DNA of 64,000 nucleotides from Mycolicibacterium stellerae (lineage in GTDB: Bacteria; Actinomycetota; Actinomycetes; Mycobacteriales; Mycobacteriaceae), in NCBI RefSeq assembly GCF_003719305.1, contig NZ_RARC01000028.1, positions 28,711 to 92,710 of the forward strand. Direction: 5' to 3'. A program made the position numbers and the translations under genes. The notes beneath the pieces are model-generated. The model was not told the origin of the DNA. It saw nothing but the letters and a program-made list of their open reading frames with translations, and ran no database searches. Positions 46,057 to 54,584 of the stretch are shown here, piece by piece (position 1 is the first letter of the stretch; each line of letters begins with the position of its first letter).

Positions 46057-47472
46057 GTGGCAACCCGCATCGTGATCATCGGCGGCGGCCCAGCGGGCTA
46101 TGAAGCGGCTCTGGTCGCCGCAGGCCGCGGACGCGACGTCGCCGAGGTCACCCTCGTCGAGGACGACGGTGTCGGTGGCGCATGCGTGCTGTGGGACTGC
46201 GTGCCGTCCAAGACGCTGATCGCCTCCACCGGCGTACGCACCGAACTGCGCCGCGCCGACGGCCTTGGCTTTGACATCGCGATCGAGGACGCCAAGATAT
46301 CGATCGAGCAGATCCACAGCCGGGTCAAGACGCTGGCCAGGTCGCAGTCCGCCGACATCGGCAGCAACCTGCTGCGGGAGGGCGTGAACGTCGTGCAGGG
46401 CCGCGCCGAGCTCGTGGACGACGTGGCAGGCATGGCCCAGCACCGTGTGAAGGTCACCACATCGGGCGGCAAGGTCGGCGTGCTGAAGGCCGATGTGGTG
46501 CTGATCGCCACAGGTGCCCGTCCGCGCGTGTTGCCGGGGGCGGAGCCCGACGGTGAGCGCATCCTCAACTGGCGTCAGCTCTACGAGCTCACCGACCTGC
46601 CCGAGCATCTGGTCATCGTCGGGTCGGGCGTCACCGGTGCGGAGTTCTGCAACGCCTACACCGAGCTCGGCGTGAAGGTCACCGTCGTGGCCAGCCGCGA
46701 CCAGATCCTGCCGCACGAGGATTCCGACGCCGCCGCCGTCCTCGAGGAGGTTTTCGCCGACCGCGGCGTCACCCTGCTGAAGAACGCCAGGGCCGAGTCG
46801 GTGACCCCCGAAGCCGACGGTGTCGTGGTGAAGATGACCGACGGCCGCACCGTCGCGGGCAGCCACGCGTTGATGACCGTCGGCTCGGTGCCCAACACAT
46901 CCGGGCTGGGGCTGGAGAAGGTGGGCATCGAACTCGGCGGCGGCAATTACATACCGGTGGACCGTGTTTCGCGGACAACGGCGGCAGGCATCTACGCGGC
47001 AGGTGACTGCACCGGCCTGCTACCGCTGGCCTCGGTCGCCGCCATGCAGGGTCGCATCGCGATGTACCACGCACTCGGCGAAGGGGTTTCCCCGATCCGC
47101 TTGCGCACCGTGGCCGCCGCCGTCTTCACCCGTCCGGAGATCGCCGCAGTCGGTGTGCCGCAGAGCAAGATCGACGACGGCACGGTGCCCGCGCGCACGC
47201 TGATGTTGCCGCTCACCACCAACGCAAGGGCGAAGATGTCGCTGCTGCGGCGCGGCTTCGTCAAGATCTTCTGCCGACCCGCCACCGGCGTGGTGATCGG
47301 CGGTGTGGTGGTCGCCCCGATCGCGTCGGAGTTGATCCTGCCCATCGCGATGGCGGTGCAGAACAATCTCACCGTGACCGATCTCGCCGAGACGTTCTCG
47401 GTCTATCCGAGCCTGTCCGGGTCGATCGTCGAGGCGGCCCGCAGGCTGATGGCGCACGACGATCTCGACTGA
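46057..47472 (+). CDS. lpdA: Flavoprotein disulfide reductase/NAD(P)H quinone reductase LpdA
   Basis: 471-residue FAD enzyme. FAD site is VIIGGGPAGYEAAL, then C43-VLWD-C48 followed by VPSKT, the NAD fold VIVGSGVTGAEFCNAYTELG and IYAAGDCTG. The C-terminal region has VYPSLSGS where lipoamide dehydrogenase has HAHPTLSE, so the His-Glu pair is missing. H37Rv LpdA is a quinone reductase that also lacks the first cysteine (recalled); here both cysteines exist. The GTG at 46057 gives the exact H37Rv length of 471; GTG 46051 is an alternative. glpD follows after 82 bases. Confidence 0.9.
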   Translation: MATRIVIIGGGPAGYEAALVAAGRGRDVAEVTLVEDDGVGGACVLWDCVPSKTLIASTGVRTELRRADGLGFDIAIEDAKISIEQIHSRVKTLARSQSADIGSNLLREGVNVVQGRAELVDDVAGMAQHRVKVTTSGGKVGVLKADVVLIATGARPRVLPGAEPDGERILNWRQLYELTDLPEHLVIVGSGVTGAEFCNAYTELGVKVTVVASRDQILPHEDSDAAAVLEEVFADRGVTLLKNARAESVTPEADGVVVKMTDGRTVAGSHALMTVGSVPNTSGLGLEKVGIELGGGNYIPVDRVSRTTAAGIYAAGDCTGLLPLASVAAMQGRIAMYHALGEGVSPIRLRTVAAAVFTRPEIAAVGVPQSKIDDGTVPARTLMLPLTTNARAKMSLLRRGFVKIFCRPATGVVIGGVVVAPIASELILPIAMAVQNNLTVTDLAETFSVYPSLSGSIVEAARRLMAHDDLD

Positions 47473-47554
47473 TGATGGGCACGCGAGGAGCCAACCAGAC
47501 CTCCCAGACCACGTAACCTGGGTACGTACTGACGAGTAACAAGAGGAGTCCTGC

Positions 47555-49300
47555 GTGAGCGACCCGATCCCCGGTCTGGGTAGCGGGCAGACCTTCCTCG
47601 GCCCGCAGCAGCGCAGACTGGCGTGGGAGCGGCTCGGAAGCGAACAGTTCGACGTCGTCGTCATCGGTGGCGGTGTGGTCGGCGCGGGCGCCGCCCTCGA
47701 TGCCGCGACCCGCGGGCTCAAGGTCGCCCTTGTCGAGGCCCGCGATTTCGCCTCCGGCACATCGAGCCGCTCGTCGAAGATGTTTCACGGCGGGCTGCGC
47801 TATCTCGAGCAGCTCGAGTTCGGGCTGGTGCGTGAGGCGCTGCACGAGCGCGAGCTGTCGCTGACGACGTTGGCGCCGCATCTGGTCAAGCCGCTACCGT
47901 TCCTGTTCCCGCTGACCCACCGATGGTGGGAGCGGCCGTATGTGGCGGCAGGCATTTTTCTCTACGATCAACTCGGTGGCGCCAAATCCGTTCCCGCACA
48001 GAAGCATCTGTTCAAGGCGGGCGCTCTGCGATTGGCGCCGGGCCTCAAGCGCAGTTCGCTGATCGGTGGCATCCGCTACTACGACACCGTCGTCGACGAC
48101 GCCAGACACACGATGACCGTCGCGCGCACCGCGGCACACTACGGGGCGGTTGTCCGGACGTCGACCCAGGCGATCGCGCTGCTGCGCGAGGGCGATCGCG
48201 TCACCGGCGTGAAGATCCGTGACTCAGAGGACGGCGACGTCACCGAGGTGCACGGCCATGTCGTGGTCAACGCCACCGGGGTGTGGACCGACGAGATCCA
48301 GGCGCTGTCCAAGCAGCGCGGCCGGTTCCGTGTCCGCGCGTCCAAGGGTGTGCACGTCGTCGTGCCGCGCGACCGCATCGTCAGCGAGGTGGCGATCATC
48401 CTGCGCACCGATAAGTCGGTGCTGTTCGTGATCCCGTGGGGCACGCACTGGATCATCGGCACCACCGACACCGACTGGAATCTCGACCTGGCCCATCCCG
48501 CGGCCACCAAGGCCGACATCGACTACATCCTCACCACTGTCAACACCGTGCTCGCGACACCGCTCACCCACGACGACATCGACGGTGTGTACGCCGGGCT
48601 GCGGCCGCTGCTGGCGGGGGAGGTCGAGGAGACCTCGAAGCTGTCGCGTGAGCACGCGGTCGCCGTGCCCGCGCCGGGGCTGGTCGCCATCGCGGGCGGC
48701 AAGTACACCACCTACCGGGTGATGGCGGCCGACGCCATCGACGCCGCCAGCGAGTACGTACCGACCCGGGTGGCGCCGTCGGTGACCGACAAGGTGCCGC
48801 TGATGGGTGCAGACGGCTATTTCGCGATGATCAACCAGACCGAACACCTCGGGTCGATGTACGGGCTGCATCCGTACCGGGTGCGTCACCTGCTCGACCG
48901 CTACGGCTCGCTGATCGGCGAGGTGCTCGCGATGGCCGAGGGCCAGCCCGAGCTGCTGTCGCCGATCACCGAAGCGCCGGTATACCTGAAGGTCGAAGCC
49001 ACCTACGCCGCCGCGGCGGAGGGTGCGCTGCACCTCGAGGACATCCTGGCCCGCCGCATGCGAATCTCGATCGAGTACCCGCACCGCGGCGTCGACTGCG
49101 CCCGCGAGGTCGCCGAGGTCGTTGCGCCGGTCCTGGGGTGGACGCCCGAGGACGTCGACCGCGAGGTGGACACCTACATCGCGCGGGTCGATGCCGAGGT
49201 TCAGTCGCAGCAGCAGCCCGACGACGAGTCCGCCGATGCGCTGCGGGCCGCCGCGCCCGAGGCGCGCGCCGAGATCCTCGAGCCGGTGCCGCTCAATTGA
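47555..49300 (+). CDS. glpD2: FAD-dependent glycerol-3-phosphate dehydrogenase
   Basis: 581-residue membrane-associated flavoenzyme oxidising glycerol-3-phosphate to dihydroxyacetone phosphate and passing electrons to quinone. FAD motif VVVIGGGVVGAGAALDAATRG is near residue 30, SSRSSKMFHGGLRYLEQLEFGLVREAL and the substrate region IIGTTDTDWN follow. The C-terminal DAO domain is complete. The GTG at 47555 has an AAGAGGAG site six bases upstream. lpdA upstream may feed or share the same quinone pool. The H37Rv counterpart is Rv3302c (recalled). Confidence 0.95.
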   Translation: MSDPIPGLGSGQTFLGPQQRRLAWERLGSEQFDVVVIGGGVVGAGAALDAATRGLKVALVEARDFASGTSSRSSKMFHGGLRYLEQLEFGLVREALHERELSLTTLAPHLVKPLPFLFPLTHRWWERPYVAAGIFLYDQLGGAKSVPAQKHLFKAGALRLAPGLKRSSLIGGIRYYDTVVDDARHTMTVARTAAHYGAVVRTSTQAIALLREGDRVTGVKIRDSEDGDVTEVHGHVVVNATGVWTDEIQALSKQRGRFRVRASKGVHVVVPRDRIVSEVAIILRTDKSVLFVIPWGTHWIIGTTDTDWNLDLAHPAATKADIDYILTTVNTVLATPLTHDDIDGVYAGLRPLLAGEVEETSKLSREHAVAVPAPGLVAIAGGKYTTYRVMAADAIDAASEYVPTRVAPSVTDKVPLMGADGYFAMINQTEHLGSMYGLHPYRVRHLLDRYGSLIGEVLAMAEGQPELLSPITEAPVYLKVEATYAAAAEGALHLEDILARRMRISIEYPHRGVDCAREVAEVVAPVLGWTPEDVDREVDTYIARVDAEVQSQQQPDDESADALRAAAPEARAEILEPVPLN

Positions 49301-50157
49301 GCCGTGCCCCGTTGCCCGACAGGGACGGCGTGGGCCCGGCGCGGGTGCGGCTGCGCGGCGGGGCGGTATTGGTCGAGCTGGCGGATCGGTTCGGTGACGC
49401 CGCCGCTACGAAAGTGCTTGCGGGAGAGGTCGTCACCGCCGCGGGAGACGTGGTGACTGCCGCCACCGTGCTGCCGCCCAATTCGCATGTGTACCTGTAT
49501 CGGGATTTACCCGAGGAAGTGCCGGTGCCGTTCGACGTTCCGGTGCGCTACCGCGACGACGACATCGTGGTGGTCGACAAGCCGCCTTTCCTGGCGACCA
49601 TGCCGCGTGGTGGGCATGTCGTGCAGACGGCGACGGTGCGGCTGCGGCGCGAGCTCGAGTTGCCGGAGCTGTCGCCTGCTCATCGCTTGGACCGGCTGAC
49701 GGCCGGCGTGCTGCTGTTCACGGCGCGACGCGAGATGCGGGGCGCGTATCAGACGATGTTCGCGCGGGGCGCGGTGCGCAAGACCTACCTCGCGAGCGCC
49801 GCGGTCGACCCGTCGTTGGAATTCCCGTTGACGCTCCGCAGCCGAATCGTCAAGGAGCGCGGTCGTTTACAAGCGTTCGAAGAGCCCGGCGAGCCCAATG
49901 CGGAGACGTTCATCGAGCGGCTCGGCGACGGTTTGTACCGGCTGACGCCGCGCACCGGCCGCACGCATCAGCTGCGGGTACACATGGCCTCGCTTGGCCT
50001 GCCGATCATCGGAGACCCGTTGTACCCGAACGTCATCGACGTCGCGCGCGACGATTTCTCGACCCCGCTGCAACTGCTGGCGCACAGCATCGAGTTCGAG
50101 GACCCGATCAGCGGATGTTTGCGTCGATTTGTCAGCCGGCGCAGTATCGACCAATGA
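49297..50157 (+). CDS. RluA-family pseudouridine synthase
   Basis: 286-residue RNA-modifying enzyme. Catalytic aspartate lies in PAHRLDRLTAGVLLF; DDIVVVDKPPFLATMP and the RTGRTHQLRVHMASLGLPIIGDPLYPN motif complete the RluA/RsuA core. There is no S4 domain upstream. A TTG start at 49297 overlaps the glpD stop (TTGA), giving tight coupling. Target RNA (23S or tRNA) is unknown. H37Rv has phoY1 between glpD2 and this gene (recalled), which is absent here. Confidence 0.9.
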   Translation: MSRAPLPDRDGVGPARVRLRGGAVLVELADRFGDAAATKVLAGEVVTAAGDVVTAATVLPPNSHVYLYRDLPEEVPVPFDVPVRYRDDDIVVVDKPPFLATMPRGGHVVQTATVRLRRELELPELSPAHRLDRLTAGVLLFTARREMRGAYQTMFARGAVRKTYLASAAVDPSLEFPLTLRSRIVKERGRLQAFEEPGEPNAETFIERLGDGLYRLTPRTGRTHQLRVHMASLGLPIIGDPLYPNVIDVARDDFSTPLQLLAHSIEFEDPISGCLRRFVSRRSIDQ

Positions 50158-51113
50158 CGGGCATATCGGTTGGCAAGCTGTGGCAGTACCCGGTCAAGTC
50201 GATGCAGGGCGAGGAAGTCGATCAGATCCTGCTGGGCGCGGGCGGAGTGGCGGGTGACCGTGCATACGGGTTCGTCGACGTCGAGACCGGCCGGTTGGCC
50301 AGCGCCAAGCGGCCGAGACGCTTCGGTCCGCTTCTTGACTGCCGGGCAAGATTCCTCGCCGCACCCGTCATCGACGGCGCTTCGCCCCCGGTCGAGGTCA
50401 CCTTCCCCGACGGCGCCACGGTACGCACCGGTGACGACGACGGCGCCGAGCTGACGCGCCGGGTGGCGGATCTGCTTGGTCGCGAGGTGCGGCTGGTCAG
50501 CACGGCGCCGGAGGGCGTGGCACTGGACGAGCTGATCCCGCAGCTGGAAGGCCTTGGCGAAAACGCTCTTGAGGCAATGGCCACCGAGCCGGCCGACAGC
50601 GACGGCGACCGCTTCATGGCTATCCCGGTCGCGATGGCCGCGCCGGGCACGATGCTGGACCTGGCCGCCATGCATGTGCTTGCCACCAGCACCTTGCGGC
50701 GGTTGGCCGATGCGCATCCCGACGGCAGCTGGGATCCACGACGCATGCGGCCCAACATCCTGATCGACGATTCCGCTGAGCCGGGCGACGAAGACGACTG
50801 GCTCGGCTGCGACCTGCACATCGGTGAGCAGGTCGTCGTGCACATCGTCGGGCCGACGCCGCGCTGCGTGATGACGACGCTTCCGCAGCCTGGCCTGCTC
50901 AAGGATTCCGGCATCCTCAAGACGGTCGCAGCCGTCAACATGAAGGAGATGGGCGCTCTGGGTCAATTCCCCTGTGCCGGTTCGTATGCCGAGGTCGTCA
51001 CGCCCGGTGTGGTGCGCCGCGGCGACGCGATCCGCTTCGAGCGGGTTGCGCCTCGCAAGGGCGCGCTCGCCGCCATGGTCGAGATGATGACCGCCGCGCT
51101 CGCGGCCGACTAG
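50154..51113 (+). CDS. MOSC-domain molybdenum-type oxidoreductase/sulfurase
   Basis: 319-residue protein. An N-terminal beta-barrel (ISVGKLWQYPVKSMQGEEV) precedes the MOSC domain with RPNILID and the CVMTTLPQPGLLKD segment, where the conserved cysteine coordinates molybdenum cofactor in mARC/MOSC reductases. It overlaps the pseudouridine synthase stop as ATGA. Likely reduces N-hydroxylated compounds or transfers sulfur; not resolved. Confidence 0.87.
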   Translation: MTGISVGKLWQYPVKSMQGEEVDQILLGAGGVAGDRAYGFVDVETGRLASAKRPRRFGPLLDCRARFLAAPVIDGASPPVEVTFPDGATVRTGDDDGAELTRRVADLLGREVRLVSTAPEGVALDELIPQLEGLGENALEAMATEPADSDGDRFMAIPVAMAAPGTMLDLAAMHVLATSTLRRLADAHPDGSWDPRRMRPNILIDDSAEPGDEDDWLGCDLHIGEQVVVHIVGPTPRCVMTTLPQPGLLKDSGILKTVAAVNMKEMGALGQFPCAGSYAEVVTPGVVRRGDAIRFERVAPRKGALAAMVEMMTAALAAD

Positions 51114-51115
51114 CC

Positions 51116-52015
51116 ATGTACCTGGTCACCGGGGCCGGCGGGGGCATAGGCAGCGTCAGCCGGCAGGTGGTCGGGCTGCTCCGCGATGGCGGGAGCGCCG
51201 TCCGGGCGATGGTGCGCCGCGACGACGACCGGGCGACCGCCCTTCGCGAGATGGGCGCCGAGGTAGTCGTCGGCGATCTGACCAACCCGCAGGACGTCGC
51301 GAACGCGATGGCAGGCGTGCACCGGATGTTTTTCAACATGAGCGTCTCGCCGGACTACCTGACGGCGACGTCCATCGTCTGCGCGGTCGCGCTCGAGGCG
51401 GCGCCGGTCGAGGTGATCGTGAACATGTCGCAGATGACCGTGTCGCAGATGACGCTGACGAGTACCTCGGAATCCAAGCAGCACCGGCTGCACTGGCTCG
51501 CCGAACACATCGTGAACTGGTCGGGGGTGCCTGCCGTCCACGTGCGCCCGACGGTGTTCATGGAGAATCCGTTGCTCACCATGCTGGCCGCGGACTCGAT
51601 CCGTGAACGTGGTGTGCTGGTTTTGCCGTTCGGCGCGGGGCGGACGTCGCCGATCGCGGCCGCTGACGTCGCGCGCGTTGTGGCGACCGTGCTTGGCGAT
51701 CCCGCAGGACGCGTAGGCGCGGTGTACGAGCTGACCGGACCCGAAGTCCTCGACATCGACGGGATCGCCGAGCAGTACTCGCGTGCGTTGGGCAGGCCGG
51801 TGACCGCGGAGGACATGTCGCTCGACGAGTGGACAGATCGGGTGCTGGCCCCGATGGGGCTGCCTGCGCACGTCGGGGCGCACATCGCCACCATGGCGCG
51901 GCTGCACCGCGAGGGCCGCTACGACCGCAGCACCGGCGACGTCGCGCAGATCACCGGCGCCCCCGCACAGACGGTGGAGCAGTACGTGGCCGCGCACGCC
52001 GACGTGTTTAGCTGA
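51116..52015 (+). CDS. NmrA-like NAD(P)-binding protein
   Basis: 299-residue extended SDR (NmrA/NAD(P)H azoreductase type). Dinucleotide motif is YLVTGAGGGIGSVSRQVVGLL, with VVVGDLTNPQDVANAM and HVRPTVFMENPLLTML. The active-site YxxxK is absent, as usual for atypical NmrA-like members. It starts two bases after the MOSC stop, in the same unit. Confidence 0.85.
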   Translation: MYLVTGAGGGIGSVSRQVVGLLRDGGSAVRAMVRRDDDRATALREMGAEVVVGDLTNPQDVANAMAGVHRMFFNMSVSPDYLTATSIVCAVALEAAPVEVIVNMSQMTVSQMTLTSTSESKQHRLHWLAEHIVNWSGVPAVHVRPTVFMENPLLTMLAADSIRERGVLVLPFGAGRTSPIAAADVARVVATVLGDPAGRVGAVYELTGPEVLDIDGIAEQYSRALGRPVTAEDMSLDEWTDRVLAPMGLPAHVGAHIATMARLHREGRYDRSTGDVAQITGAPAQTVEQYVAAHADVFS

Positions 52016-52020
52016 CCGGC

Positions 52021-52791
52021 GTGGACCGCACATCATTTGACCGCCTCTTCGACATGTCCGGCCGCACCGTCATCGTGACGGGCGGCACCCGCGGCATCGG
52101 TCTCGCGCTGGCGGAGGGGTTCGTGCTCGCCGGTGCGCGCGTCGTGGTGGCCAGCCGCAAACCCGACGCATGCGAACAGGCGGCGGCGCGGTTGCGTGAC
52201 CTCGGCGGCCAGGCGATCGGTGTGCCGACGCACCTCGGCAAGGTCGAGGATCTCGGCGCACTCGTGCAACGGACGGTCGACGAGTTCGGCGGCGTCGACG
52301 TGGTGGTGAACAACGCCGCCAACCCGTTGGCGCAGCCTCTCGGCACGATGACGGTCGACGCGTTGACCAAGTCGTTCGAGGTCAACCTCCGGGGCCCGGT
52401 GTTCCTCGTCCAGGCGGCGCTGCCGCATCTTACGGCCAGCCCGCACGCCGCGGTGTTGAATGTGGTGTCCGTCGGCGCGTTCATCTTCTCGCCGATGCTG
52501 TCCATGTATTCGTCGATGAAGGCGGCGATGATGTCGTTCACGCGGTCGATGGCCGCGGAGTTCGCGCATCACGGAATCCGCGTCAACGCCCTCGCGCCGG
52601 GTCCGGTGGACACGCACATGATGCAGCAGAACCCGCAGGAGATGGTCGATGCAATCAGCGGCGGCACGTTGCTGAAACGGCTGGCCACCCCTGACGAGAT
52701 GGTGGGTCCGGCGCTCCTGTTGTGTTCGGACGCAGGCAGTTACATCACCGGCTCGGTGATCATCGCTGACGGCGGCGGAACTCCTCGCTGA
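52021..52791 (+). CDS. Short-chain dehydrogenase/reductase
   Basis: 256-residue classical SDR. Cofactor motif is VIVTGGTRGIGLALAEGF; NNAANPLAQP, the catalytic tyrosine and lysine in MYSSMKAAMMSF, and ITGSVIIADGG are intact. GTG start. The product overlaps the convergent crotonase gene by 32 bases. Probably oxidises or reduces a hydroxyacyl/hydroxyl substrate, not decided. Confidence 0.88.
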   Translation: MDRTSFDRLFDMSGRTVIVTGGTRGIGLALAEGFVLAGARVVVASRKPDACEQAAARLRDLGGQAIGVPTHLGKVEDLGALVQRTVDEFGGVDVVVNNAANPLAQPLGTMTVDALTKSFEVNLRGPVFLVQAALPHLTASPHAAVLNVVSVGAFIFSPMLSMYSSMKAAMMSFTRSMAAEFAHHGIRVNALAPGPVDTHMMQQNPQEMVDAISGGTLLKRLATPDEMVGPALLLCSDAGSYITGSVIIADGGGTPR

Positions 52792-53545
52792 AGCGGGCCA
52801 CGGCACCGCCCGTCGAAGCCAGGATCTGGCTGCGGTTCTCCACGTGCAGCGCCGCCTCAAGGCTTGCCGCCTCGAGGTTCGCCCACAATACCTGCTTGGT
52901 GGATTCCAGCCCGAATTCTCCGTAGCTGCAGAGGGTTTCGGCCATCGCAAGCGCATCGTCGAGCAGCGATGAATCCGCCGACAGCCGGGTGACGAGGCCA
53001 AGCCGCAGTGCCTCCTGCGCGTCGACGACGCGTGCGGTGAGGATCATGTCGAACGCCGGGCCCGCCCCGATGATGCGGGGGAGTGTGTAGCTGACGCCGA
53101 TGTCGCAGCCGCCGAGCCCGAGCTTGATGAACTGCGTGCAGAACCGTGCGGACTCGCTTGCGAGCCGAATGTCGCAGGCGGCCGCGATGCCGAGGCCGCC
53201 GCCGTAGGCAGGCCCGTTGACGGCCGCGATCACCGGCTGCCGCAGTCGGTGAATCCGACTTGTCAGGTCGGCGATGCGCTCCTGCCACCGCATTCCCGAC
53301 CGCGGGAATTCAAGTCCCGTGCCGACGCCGGGCGGGTTGGAGTCGGTCAGGTCGAGTCCCGAACAGAAGCCGCGCCCGGCGCCGGTGAGCACCACGACCC
53401 TGCACTGTCCGTTCGCGGCGATGTCGTCGATGGCGGAATGCAGCGACTCCACCAGGTCGTAGGACAAGGCGTTGAGCTTCTCGGGCCGGTTGAGCGTAAC
53501 GACGGCAATGTCGGGACGGGGGTAGGTCAGGTCGAGCTGTGGCAT
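52760..53545 (-). CDS. Crotonase-fold protein (enoyl-CoA hydratase family) lacking the usual glutamates
   Basis: 261-residue acyl-CoA binding protein. The oxyanion-hole segments VVLTGAGRGFCSGLDL and AAVNGPAYGGGLGIAAACDIRLASESARF are present. At the first catalytic glutamate position a Phe appears (FCTQFIKLGLGG) and at the second a Asp (FDMILTARVV). Standard syn-hydration is therefore doubtful; a hydrolase, decarboxylase or dienoyl-CoA role is possible. The ATG at 53545 gives MPQLDLTYPRP. Confidence 0.8.
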   Translation of the reverse strand: MPQLDLTYPRPDIAVVTLNRPEKLNALSYDLVESLHSAIDDIAANGQCRVVVLTGAGRGFCSGLDLTDSNPPGVGTGLEFPRSGMRWQERIADLTSRIHRLRQPVIAAVNGPAYGGGLGIAAACDIRLASESARFCTQFIKLGLGGCDIGVSYTLPRIIGAGPAFDMILTARVVDAQEALRLGLVTRLSADSSLLDDALAMAETLCSYGEFGLESTKQVLWANLEAASLEAALHVENRSQILASTGGAVARFSEEFRRRQR

Positions 53546-53558
53546 GAGCCACACGTTA

Positions 53559-53804
53559 TTACGTTGACGGGCACGCTATGTCGACATAGACGGTGGTTCC
53601 GGGATGGACGCCGGTGACCGAGCACTCCGACAGCGGCGTGGTGGCGGCCCCGTTGATCTGGACCATGTAGCCGTCGGCCTGCAGGTCTTTCACGGTGTCA
53701 GCCGCTGAGCCGACGCCGCTCGGGGCGGCACCCGCGTCGGCCGCGAATCCCAACGCACCCAACGCCGCAACGCCGGCTGCGACTGCGGAAATTGCGAATC
53801 TCAT
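53559..53804 (-). CDS. Small secreted mycobacterial protein
   Basis: 81-residue exported protein. The signal peptide (MRFAISAVAAGVAALGALGFAADAGAAP) ends near residue 27; the mature part is about 53 residues with two cysteines (SECSVTGV, DIACPST) that could form a disulfide. A VKDLQADGYMVQING pattern is typical of small exported mycobacterial proteins. It lies 35 bases after the TetR-type gene stop on the same strand. Function unknown. Confidence 0.75.
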   Translation of the reverse strand: MRFAISAVAAGVAALGALGFAADAGAAPSGVGSAADTVKDLQADGYMVQINGAATTPLSECSVTGVHPGTTVYVDIACPST

Positions 53805-53839
53805 GCTTGTAGCAACGCCGAGGCGTCCTCAGGTATTTC

Positions 53840-54526
53840 TCAGGTGCTGCTGCGCCAGTCGGTGACACCGACGGTGATCATTCGCAGCTGTTTGACGGCG
53901 ACGCGCTTGATCTCGTCCAGCGACGCCTGGTCGCCTGCGTCCTCGATGGCCTCGGCGATGACGATCATCGAGTTGACGAACAGGCTGGCCAGGATGTTGA
54001 GGTCCTCGCTGCTCCAGGTCGTCAGGCCGGGAAAGCGGGCCAGATCGATGGCCAGCTCGGAGGTGATCAGCCGGATCTCGGTGCGGATCGCGTAGCGCAG
54101 CACTGTCACCCCGCTGGAGCGCTCGCGGCCGATGAACCGCCAGTACTCACGTCGCTCGTTCACACCGTCGATGAGGATGTCGACCGACGACTCGATGACG
54201 CGCTTGGGGTCGAGCTTGCCTGCGCGTGCGCCGCGCAGCATGTCCCGCAGCACCCGGAACGACTCGTCGATGAGCACAAGGCCGAGGGCTTCCATCGACT
54301 CGAAGTGCCGGTAGAACGCGGCGGGCACGATGCCCGCCTCGCGGGTGACCTCACGCAGGCTCAGCTGCGAGAAGCTGCGATCCTCCAGCAGGCGAAGCGC
54401 AGCCGCGACGATCGCGCGCCGGGTGGCCTCCTTGCGCTCTTCGCGCGAAGGGGTGTCCCGTGAACGCGACCGACTTGATCTGCGCGTACGTGAGTTAGGC
54501 GTACGACTGTTCACTCTGTGAAACAT
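53840..54526 (-). CDS. DesT/FabR-like TetR regulator of fatty-acid desaturation
   Basis: 228-residue TetR-family protein. The helix-turn-helix FSQLSLREVTREAGIVPAAFYRHFESMEALGL is nearly that of Pseudomonas DesT (recalled), which senses saturated/unsaturated acyl-CoA. A basic, Arg/Ser-rich arm precedes it. It is divergent from the reductase-desaturase pair by 58 bases, so it likely represses that operon. The ATG at 54526 and the GTG at 54514 are both plausible; the latter lies in a dyad. Confidence 0.8.
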   Translation of the reverse strand: MFHRVNSRTPNSRTRRSSRSRSRDTPSREERKEATRRAIVAAALRLLEDRSFSQLSLREVTREAGIVPAAFYRHFESMEALGLVLIDESFRVLRDMLRGARAGKLDPKRVIESSVDILIDGVNERREYWRFIGRERSSGVTVLRYAIRTEIRLITSELAIDLARFPGLTTWSSEDLNILASLFVNSMIVIAEAIEDAGDQASLDEIKRVAVKQLRMITVGVTDWRSST

Positions 54527-54584
54527 ACCACAATCAGGCACTATGCCATTGACGGATCGAGGTGTACTAGCGCACGGTATACAC
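54510..54584. promoter_or_regulatory. Divergent operator region of the desaturase regulator
   Basis: TTCAC-TCT-GTGAA (54510-54522) is an inverted repeat overlapping the regulator start. GTGTA-N13-TACAC (54562-54584) ends directly before the oxidoreductase ATG. Either could bind the DesT-like repressor; the link is inferred from position. Confidence 0.45.
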
